A stretch of DNA of 7,151 nucleotides, from the NCBI GenBank assembly GCA_964369475.1, contig CAYJFK010000089.1, forward strand, positions 1-7,151, given 5' to 3'. The notes under the pieces were generated by a model. The model did not search any database. It was not told where the DNA came from and saw nothing but the letters and a program-made list of their open reading frames with translations. The position numbers and the translations under genes were made by a program. This DNA is from CAYJFK01 sp964369475 (GTDB lineage: Bacteria; Bacillota; Clostridia; Oscillospirales; Feifaniaceae). This document shows, in pieces, positions 1 to 4,371 of this stretch; position 1 is the stretch's first letter; the number at the start of each line of letters is the position of its first letter.

Positions 1-117
1 TTTTTTTTTTTTTTTTTATGGTTTTAAAAAGTTTTTTTTCTCATTTTTTTGGGGGGGGGGTCGTTTGGGCCCAACGCCGCTTTTTTGTGGTGTGGGGGGA
101 TTTGGTTATATTGTATA
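1..117. other. Low-complexity left edge, probable poor-quality contig end
   Basis: The first 60 bases are almost only runs: 17 T, then further T and A runs, then 10 G at 51-60. Another T6 and a G6 run follow before ordinary sequence resumes near 100. No ORF, hairpin or repeat unit is visible. Such mixed T and G homopolymers are more typical of degraded read ends than of chromosomal DNA, so I read no biology into it. Confidence 0.6.
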
Positions 118-146
118 TTGACAATAAATAGTTGTTGATGTATAAT
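118..146 (+). promoter_or_regulatory. Sigma-A promoter of the LysE-type gene
   Basis: TTGACA at 118-123 and TATAAT at 141-146 are separated by exactly 17 bases, a perfect match to the primary sigma consensus. Transcription should start near 153. An AAGGAGG ribosome binding site follows at 161-167, with 8 bases before the ATG at 176. Such a promoter suggests strong, largely constitutive expression. No operator-like palindrome is obvious in or around it. Confidence 0.88.
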
Positions 147-175
147 CAGCTAATTTTATAAAGGAGGATACCGTC

Positions 176-817
176 ATGCTTGTTAAAGGGTTTAAGTTTG
201 GTATGATATTGCAACTTGCAATAGGGCCGATAAGTCTGTTTGTAATTAGGACTGCGTTGTCGGAAGGATTTTGGCCTGCTCAAATGGCGGCACTCGGAAC
301 GGTTGTGACAGATGGGGCGGAGATAATCCTCGCCATAATCGGAGTGGGGCTTATACTCGAAAAGAATAGATTTGCCAAAACTGCGCTTAAGTATTTTGGC
401 ATTGCTGTATTGTTGATTTATGGAATTTAGTCTATTTTATCAGCATTTGACATATCGGCACTTCCTTCTTTTGATATACCGATTGTGGGAGACAACACAT
501 TTGTTCAGGCTATACTGTTAGCACTATCAAATCCGCTGACAATAGTTTTCTGGGCGGGAATTTTCTCGGCAAAAATTGTAGAGGAAAAAATGTCGGGGTC
601 TGATCTTTATTTTTTTGCTCTCGGTTGTGCGCTTGCAACACTCTTTTTCCTAACACTACTGGCCGTTTTGGGGTCGGTCTTTAACACGGCAATTCCGGAG
701 ATTGCGATGAAGGTTCTAAACTTCTGCGTGGGAATTTTTATGTTGCTCTTTGCATACAAAAACTCCAAGATAGACATATCGGAAAAGGATGAGGAAGAAG
801 CTGTCGTAATGCAGTAA
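176..817 (+). pseudogene. LysE/RhtB-family amino-acid exporter, interrupted by an in-frame TAG
   Basis: The family exports amino acids or related small solutes across the cytoplasmic membrane, usually with about 200 residues and six membrane segments. The first 84 residues show the family's N-terminus: a hydrophobic helix running into GPISLFVIRTALSEGF, then a second helix with TDGAEIILAIIGVG. A TAG at 428-430 stops the frame, but the same frame stays open from 431 to a TAA at 815-817. It adds 18 residues and then 110 more, with further hydrophobic helices and a charged tail rich in Glu and Asp. The full frame would be 213 codons, the normal family length. The stop follows LLIYGI, where relatives often have Lys, Arg or Gln, so a one-base change from AAG or CAG is plausible. 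The ATG has an ideal ribosome binding site. A GTG at 485 could nominally start the second half, but it lies inside the family fold and I see no good site for it. The substrate cannot be told. The family call is firm; whether the TAG is a mutation, a sequencing error or a recoded codon is open. Confidence 0.82.
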
Positions 818-933
818 TAGCTGCTGTTACAGATCTTGTAATGCCATATCTGTTTCATATGAGTTTTTATGACTTCATGTGCATTTGCCGACATTTGTCG
901 ATAGGAGCGGAGTTTGTGATACTGCCTTTGGCT

Positions 934-952
934 AAGACTGCGTGGTCTTTTT
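934..952 (+). terminator. Weak candidate intrinsic terminator downstream of the LysE-type gene
   Basis: AAGACT (934-939) can pair with GGTCTT (944-949) around a four-base loop, with one G-T pair, and five T follow at 948-952. It lies 117 bases after the stop of the exporter. The stem is short and AT-rich, so it may be fortuitous. The stronger hairpin at 1231-1259 is the better terminator for this strand. Confidence 0.3.
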
Positions 953-1040
953 GGGGTGTCGATGCCGAGCTTTATTGCTGATTTTTAAGCTTGAAGTTAG
1001 CGCATTTTAATTTTAATTAACACTTTGGCGAGAAACAAAA

Positions 1041-1060
1041 AGGTCATGCGACTACAAGTC
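1041..1060. repeat. Left copy of the 20-bp direct repeat flanking the MITE-like element
   Basis: AGGTCATGCGACTACAAGTC here is repeated exactly at 1231-1250. The match stops at both ends (A versus G before, A versus G after). The pair brackets the inserted element, and each copy contains the left arm and loop of the same terminator hairpin. This is what a target duplication at insertion would leave. Twenty bases is long for a transposase-made duplication, so recombination is an alternative. Confidence 0.8.
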
Positions 1061-1068
1061 ACAGCCCC

Positions 1069-1231
1069 TCAGGCTGGAGAAAAACCTAAAATCAAGCCCT
1101 TTCGGAAGGAGGGGGAGCGGCGAGGGGGCACCATAAGGGTGCCCTCTGGCGTTAAATTCCCGCCCCGAGGGCGTTAAAATCAGCTTTAGCTGATTTCTCA
1201 GCTTGGAGAAAACACTTTTTCTCCAAGCTGA
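1069..1231. mobile_element. MITE-like dispersed repeat with terminal inverted repeats, copy 1
   Basis: This non-coding element of about 163 bp starts with TCAGGCTGGAGAAAAA (1069-1084) and ends with TTTTTCTCCAAGCTGA (1216-1231). These form an imperfect 16-bp inverted repeat with two mismatches, or 18 bp if the CC/GG pairs outside are counted. Inside are hairpins at 1126-1144 (GGGCACC/GGTGCCC), 1179-1194 (ATCAGCT/AGCTGAT) and 1197-1232 (16-bp perfect stem, four-base loop). GCGTTAAA occurs twice (near 1150 and 1171). A second, edge-truncated copy at 7097-7151 matches the first 55 bases with two differences, which proves dispersal. A 61-codon - strand frame across it has no start signal and is most likely not a gene. 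No transposase is present, so any movement would need help in trans. The end points are inferred from two copies only. Confidence 0.72.
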
Positions 1232-1232
1232 G
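1197..1232. other. 16-bp hairpin at the right end of the element
   Basis: CTCAGCTTGGAGAAAA (1197-1212) is perfectly complementary to 1217-1232, with loop CACT. The right arm is also the right terminal repeat of the element, so the end can pair locally or with the distant left end. The T-rich right arm gives it a terminator-like look on the + strand, but no T run follows. Confidence 0.6.
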
Positions 1233-1264
1233 GTCATGCGACTACAAGTCGCATGACCTTTTTG
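1231..1264 (+). terminator. Intrinsic terminator containing the right copy of the 20-bp repeat
   Basis: AGGTCATGCGACT (1231-1243) pairs perfectly over 13 bp with 1247-1259 around the loop ACA, and a T run at 1259-1263 follows. On the + strand it would stop transcripts from the exporter side. It lies only 7 bases past the stop codon of the - strand coiled-coil gene, but on that strand no T run follows it now because the element sits there. Without the insertion the site would have been a bidirectional terminator. Confidence 0.8.
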
Positions 1265-1266
1265 TA

Positions 1267-1794
1267 TTATACTGCTTGAGCTTCGTATGAAGCAAGTTGT
1301 GTTTCGAGAACTGTAATTTCTGATTCTATCTCGTTTTTTTGATCCTCGCTTATCATGCCGTTTAGCTTTTGTTCAAGCTCTGCAATTTCATTTTCGATAT
1401 CTTCTACTTGATGGTCTAAGCTTGAAGAGCTATCTGCTTGATCTGCTGATGTGGGTTTTGGGGGTTTAGCACCTTTTGGCTTGCCATTTCCAACTTCTTG
1501 AGTAGCATCGCTTTGAGCGATCTCTTCGCTGCTTGAAGTCGAGGAGGTTTGCGCCTCGCCATACGGAGTGAACTCGACACTGCCTGTATCGGAAGAAGAT
1601 GGTTTGTAGATACCGATAGACATTTTTGGCTCGCTTGGGGTGTATTTGTCTACCTTGTTTACGCTAACTTCGTAGATGTTAGAATGGCTCTTTGTTCCGA
1701 TCTCTTTGCTCTTAGCTGCGCTCGTCATTTGCAAGTTGTTTGTCTCGTTTTTTGATTTTGCGTCGACTTTGCTGGTGTTTACACTTGAAATCAT
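1267..1794 (-). CDS. Hypothetical Ser/Thr-rich protein with C-terminal coiled coil
   Basis: I do not recognise this 175-residue protein with confidence. It has no signal peptide, no membrane segment and no cysteine. Residues 1-127 look disordered: rich in Ser, Thr and Lys, with a somewhat more structured patch NIYEVSVNKVDKYTPSEP (39-56), a GIYKPSSS patch (61-68), and a Lys/Pro stretch KPKGAKPPKP (105-114). Residues 128-173 form two heptad-like helices (LDHQVEDIENEIAELEQKL, then EIESEITVLETQL) separated by a Gly-containing break, so a coiled-coil hairpin is likely. The general plan recalls small FlxA-like proteins of Firmicutes, but nothing here ties it to flagella and I leave it unnamed. I chose the ATG at 1794, with AGGGG 8 bases upstream, over a GTG at 1812. 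The gene has its own promoter (1828-1856), is convergent with the exporter, and lies downstream of the MFS gene. Confidence 0.75.
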   Translation of the reverse strand: MISSVNTSKVDAKSKNETNNLQMTSAAKSKEIGTKSHSNIYEVSVNKVDKYTPSEPKMSIGIYKPSSSDTGSVEFTPYGEAQTSSTSSSEEIAQSDATQEVGNGKPKGAKPPKPTSADQADSSSSLDHQVEDIENEIAELEQKLNGMISEDQKNEIESEITVLETQLASYEAQAV

Positions 1795-1827
1795 ACATAC
1801 AACCCCTAACACTTTAGTATTTACATA

Positions 1828-1856
1828 ATTATATTCCTACTATTAATAAAGTTCAA
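1828..1856 (-). promoter_or_regulatory. Sigma-A promoter of the coiled-coil gene
   Basis: Read on the - strand, TTGAAC (1856-1851) and TATAAT (1833-1828) are 17 bases apart. Transcription would start near 1821, leaving a leader of about 27 bases before the ATG at 1794. So this gene is expressed independently of the MFS gene upstream. Confidence 0.8.
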
Positions 1857-1906
1857 CCGATAATTGATGTAATTACAGTGTATGTTTTGTGGCCAAGTGT
1901 TGCTTG

Positions 1907-1943
1907 CGCAAAAATGGGGGTTGGCATTGGTTTGCTTTTTGCG
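1907..1943 (-). terminator. Weak candidate terminator downstream of the MFS gene
   Basis: CGCAAAAA (1907-1914) is complementary to TTTTTGCG (1936-1943), an 8-bp stem with a 21-base loop, about 25 bases past the MFS stop. The stem is mostly A-T and no T run follows on the - strand, so it is only a possibility. I see no better terminator between the two genes. Confidence 0.28.
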
Positions 1944-1968
1944 ACATTATGGCTTAGACTTAAACCGC

Positions 1969-3237
1969 TTAGCTTTCGACGGCCGCTTTTTCTCTGTCTA
2001 TGCCGAGTTTTATTCTTGCTGATTTTGCCGACATTTCCGATATGCGGATAAGGGCGATAATTATGACCGATAGAACGGCATAGCCGTACCATGCAGGCTC
2101 GTATGTGCCGAAGGTGTCGTATATAAGGCCTGAGAAGGGGACGCCGATGCCCGAGCCTATCATGGACATGGCGGTAAGTAGGCCAAATATCGAGCTGTAT
2201 TCGAGGTCGCCGTATAGACTGCTTGCTACAAAGGTTCTTTGCACATTTTGGATTGCATTGGCAAGGCCGAAGGTTACTATAAAAATTGTCGGTACAATGG
2301 GGTTTTCGGCGATGATAAGAAGTACGAGCGATATGCCGAACAGGCCGCAACCGTAGAGGCCGCCTATCGACACGCCGAACTTATCGAATACCCAGCCGAG
2401 GATAATCTTACCTGCAATTAGCACTGCCATGGAGCTCGAGAGGACAGAGGAGGCATATGTCGACGAGTAGCCGAGGTCGGATAGGTATGCAATTAGGTGG
2501 GACTGCGTGCCCATGCCTATAAAGCTTGTCAAGACACATGCGGCGGCAAATGCCCAAAAGGAGAGTGTGCCAAGTGCTTGTTTTCTTGTAAAGCCTGTCG
2601 GCACTTTTGGGGCAGAGCCTGCTTTTATGCCGTAGGGTAGCAGGCCCATTTCTTCGGGGGATTCTTTTATAATGAATAAAACGGTCGGCACTGTCATTAA
2701 AAACATAATTGCAGACATTATTCTAAAGCCCGACTGCCAGCCAAATAAATCGACCGAGCGGCTTACTATCGGCACCATTATAGAGGCGGCAAGTCCCGAG
2801 CCAGCGAGCGATATGCCGAGTGCCAGTCCCTTTTTTTCGTTAAACCAGCGAGATAGAATTTTTGCAACCGGTATTGTGCTAATGCTTCCGCTTACAAGTC
2901 CCATGCAAGCGGCTATTATGTAGAAGTGCCATACAGTTGTGGCAAAGGAGTAGCACATAACGAGTCCCGATACGGCGAAGGAGCCCCAAAGCATGAATTT
3001 TTTCGAGCCTGTGTTTTCGAAAAGTCTGCCTATTCTTGGCGACATTATCATGGAGGCTACGGAGGAAAATGTGGAATAGAGCGTAAATTCTGCCCTTGAA
3101 ACGCCGAGCGCCTCGGTTACCGGTTTTACAAAGACGCTCATAGAGTTAAAAACGACTCCAATGCTTGCTCCTATCATTAATAGACAGCCAAGCACTATTA
3201 CCCACGCATAGTGTATGCGTTTTTTTGTATCTTGCAA
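1969..3237 (-). CDS. MFS transporter, oxalate/formate antiporter or monocarboxylate type
   Basis: This 422-residue integral membrane protein fits the 12-helix major facilitator family. The opening HYAWVIVLGCLLMIG, followed by SMSVFVKPVTEALGVSRAEF (about residues 32-51), and RWFNEKKGLALGISLAGSG (about 130-148) are typical of the oxalate/formate antiporter and monocarboxylate-like group. A weak motif A lies near 66-80 (SPRIGRLFENTGSKK) and its C-half counterpart near 281-288 (GWVFDKFG). The halves are joined by a polar loop at about 190-220 containing KESPEEMGLLPYG. The tail is basic and cytoplasmic. A carboxylate substrate is likely from the group, but nothing here specifies it. I place the start at a TTG at 3237, preceded by AAGGGGGG with 7 bases between. 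A longer frame from 3306 would translate the intergenic hairpin and has no good site. The gene lies 101 bases downstream of the HMA gene with a hairpin between. Length and motifs look intact. Confidence 0.88.
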   Translation of the reverse strand: MQDTKKRIHYAWVIVLGCLLMIGASIGVVFNSMSVFVKPVTEALGVSRAEFTLYSTFSSVASMIMSPRIGRLFENTGSKKFMLWGSFAVSGLVMCYSFATTVWHFYIIAACMGLVSGSISTIPVAKILSRWFNEKKGLALGISLAGSGLAASIMVPIVSRSVDLFGWQSGFRIMSAIMFLMTVPTVLFIIKESPEEMGLLPYGIKAGSAPKVPTGFTRKQALGTLSFWAFAAACVLTSFIGMGTQSHLIAYLSDLGYSSTYASSVLSSSMAVLIAGKIILGWVFDKFGVSIGGLYGCGLFGISLVLLIIAENPIVPTIFIVTFGLANAIQNVQRTFVASSLYGDLEYSSIFGLLTAMSMIGSGIGVPFSGLIYDTFGTYEPAWYGYAVLSVIIIALIRISEMSAKSARIKLGIDREKAAVES

Positions 3238-3244
3238 AAGAATA

Positions 3245-3252
3245 CCCCCCTT
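3245..3252 (-). promoter_or_regulatory. Ribosome binding site that fixes the MFS TTG start
   Basis: AAGGGGGG on the - strand lies 7 bases before the TTG at 3237. No comparable site precedes the upstream ATG at 3306, which falls inside a strong hairpin. This decides in favour of TTG. Confidence 0.75.
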
Positions 3253-3277
3253 AATTATTATGACCTTCCAAGTTTTA

Positions 3278-3318
3278 ATAAAGCCCCACATGCAAAGTGT
3301 GCGCATGTGGGGCTTTAT
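3278..3318 (-). terminator. Strong hairpin between the HMA gene and the MFS gene
   Basis: Bases 3278-3293 and 3303-3318 form a perfect 16-bp stem with a 9-base loop. The stem includes the GC-rich core GCCCCACATGC and A/T-rich outer ends. It starts 21 bases after the HMA gene's stop, where a terminator would be expected. The T-rich part lies mostly inside the stem (CTTTATT) and not after it, so termination may be partial. The near-symmetrical ends would let it act on both strands. As it sits in the MFS leader, an attenuator role for readthrough transcripts is possible. Confidence 0.65.
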
Positions 3319-3338
3319 GGTATGCTTTTTGATTTTCT

Positions 3339-3518
3339 TTAGCCCACTACATCAAAGCCGACATCTTCGATTGCCTCTGTTGCCGCAGATAGATCGCCTT
3401 CGAATTTAGCGTAGCCTACGCCGACCTCGGCATTTGTAATGCCTATTTCTTCAAGTGCCGCCTTAACGGAGGTTACACACTTATCGCATCCCATGCCTTC
3501 GATCTTTAGTTCTATCAT
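3339..3518 (-). CDS. Small heavy-metal-associated (HMA) domain protein, CopZ-like
   Basis: This 59-residue protein is one HMA domain, the fold of cytoplasmic copper chaperones and of the N-terminal modules of P-type copper ATPases. It begins MIELKIEGMGCDKCVTSV. The metal-binding pair is Cys11 and Cys14 in the loop GMGCDKC, where most relatives have GMTCxxC. The domain order strand-loop-helix (VTSVKAALEEIG), strand (AEVGVGYAKFEG), helix (SAATEAIEDVG), strand (FDVV) is complete, though shorter than the usual 65-70 residues. Few basic residues remain on the face that normally meets the ATPase. AAAGGAG lies 8 bases before the ATG, and a promoter is just upstream. No copper ATPase or CsoR/CopY regulator gene is in the window, so the partner is unknown. 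Copper or other soft-metal binding is inferred from the family. Confidence 0.87.
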   Translation of the reverse strand: MIELKIEGMGCDKCVTSVKAALEEIGITNAEVGVGYAKFEGDLSAATEAIEDVGFDVVG

Positions 3519-3546
3519 GATAATGTCTCCTTTTTGCTTTTTGTAT

Positions 3547-3574
3547 ATTATACCATAATTTTTGAAAAAAGCAA
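3547..3574 (-). promoter_or_regulatory. Promoter of the HMA-domain gene
   Basis: On the - strand TTGCTT (3574-3569) and TATAAT (3552-3547) are 16 bases apart, and the -10 box is preceded by TG in the extended form TGGTATAAT. Transcription would start near 3540, about 22 bases before the ATG. No clear CsoR or CopY operator palindrome is visible. Confidence 0.75.
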
Positions 3575-3615
3575 ATATATTGAGAGAGGATCAGGGCTTT
3601 TTTGTGAGGGGTTAT

Positions 3616-4371
3616 TTACATCAGTCCGAGAGCTAAAAATAGCAGGTGCGACAGCGTTACTGCACCGAAGATGGGGCTGTAATTGTCCCATATTGCCATT
3701 TGTAGGGTAAAGTCTTGAGTGAAAATGAGGAGCAAAATGTTTAGTATAGCGGTCAGGATTAGTGCTACCGTAAGATAGGTTCTGCGTGCCTTGGCTTTGT
3801 CTTGTTTTTGTTCTTTTGTAAGATCTTTGGGGTCTTGGGTTTTCTCGGGAGGTACTTGCTCTGACAGGCCGTCGAATATCGGGTCGTCGACCCATGTTAG
3901 GAAGGGTTCTTCTGCCTCGTCGTCGGGGTCTTGCTTATCTTGCCGCTTTAATAGGAAGAAGGCCATGGCGGCAAAGACCGTTATGAGGGTGGCAAGTAGG
4001 TTGAATAAGCTCCAATACTGCTCTGTCGGTTCGGTCGGTTCAGGTGGGGTGGGGTTGTAGACCGTAAAGAGCGCTTCGCTTGTCATTCCATTGTAGTTTA
4101 GCGATAAAATATGGTCGCCGCTCGGCAGGCGTGATAGATATTCCTCGTCTATAACAATGTCGCCATCTTCGTTTAGCGAAATATTGCCCTCCGGCACATC
4201 TTGGCCGTTTATTTCGACATCGGTCGGGTCTTGGTCGGGCTTTGTTATTACGATGCCGCCGCTCGGAGGGGTTGTAACGATGGGGGGCAAGGGTGCTGTG
4301 GTTTCGGGCTCGGGATCGGGATCGGGGTCGGGCTCGGGCTCGGGATCTGGATTGGGCTCGGGGGCGGGCAT
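3616..4371 (-). CDS. C-terminal part of the split surface protein: X2-like module and three membrane segments
   Basis: This open frame of 251 codons is read here from an ATG inside the linker, but I believe it is the C-terminal end of the surface protein encoded just upstream. It has no ribosome binding site and begins in the middle of the same Pro/Asp/Glu repeat (residues 1-24). Residues about 51-106 (DVEINGQDVPEG, then DEEYLSRLPSGDHILSL) resemble the small Ig-like X2 module found as a spacer in secreted Firmicutes proteins. Three hydrophobic segments follow: 119-141, 198-218 and 231-250, separated by a very acidic then basic loop (142-197). There is no LPXTG sorting signal, so the protein is probably held by these helices. 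If the gene is not intact in the organism, this fragment has no export signal and is unlikely to be made. Confidence 0.75.
   Translation of the reverse strand: MPAPEPNPDPEPEPDPDPDPEPETTAPLPPIVTTPPSGGIVITKPDQDPTDVEINGQDVPEGNISLNEDGDIVIDEEYLSRLPSGDHILSLNYNGMTSEALFTVYNPTPPEPTEPTEQYWSLFNLLATLITVFAAMAFFLLKRQDKQDPDDEAEEPFLTWVDDPIFDGLSEQVPPEKTQDPKDLTKEQKQDKAKARRTYLTVALILTAILNILLLIFTQDFTLQMAIWDNYSPIFGAVTLSHLLFLALGLM

Larger units (their letters stand above)
818..1266. other. Intergenic region between convergent genes, no convincing gene
   Basis: This 449-base stretch separates the + strand exporter from the - strand coiled-coil gene. Its right half is the MITE-like element and the split terminator, described separately. 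In the left half (818-1040) I see only a weak hairpin at 934-952 and a 29-base fragment at 957-985 that resembles the 3' end of the MFS gene at 1995-2026. Short open frames here lack ribosome binding sites and recognisable protein features. Confidence 0.6.

Noticed and set aside
1..60. T and G runs as a possible origin or regulatory tract
   Set aside because: No ordered motif, box or iteron is present; the pattern fits degraded read ends.
607..894. 95-codon - strand frame opposite the end of the LysE-type gene
   Set aside because: It mostly mirrors a clear membrane protein on the other strand and has no start signal.
1052..1237. 61-codon - strand frame across the MITE-like element
   Set aside because: It coincides with hairpins and inverted repeats, has no ribosome binding site, and its composition follows the repeat.
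1853..2350. 165-codon - strand frame overlapping the MFS 3' end
   Set aside because: It overlaps the real MFS frame, has an Arg/His/Pro-biased composition and no domain; it is a shadow frame.
3238..3306. N-terminal extension of the MFS protein from ATG 3306
   Set aside because: It would translate the intergenic hairpin and lacks a ribosome binding site, whereas TTG 3237 has a strong one.
3548..3895. 115-codon - strand frame overlapping the surface protein tail
   Set aside because: It runs through the HMA promoter and overlaps the well-supported anchor frame; its composition is non-protein-like.
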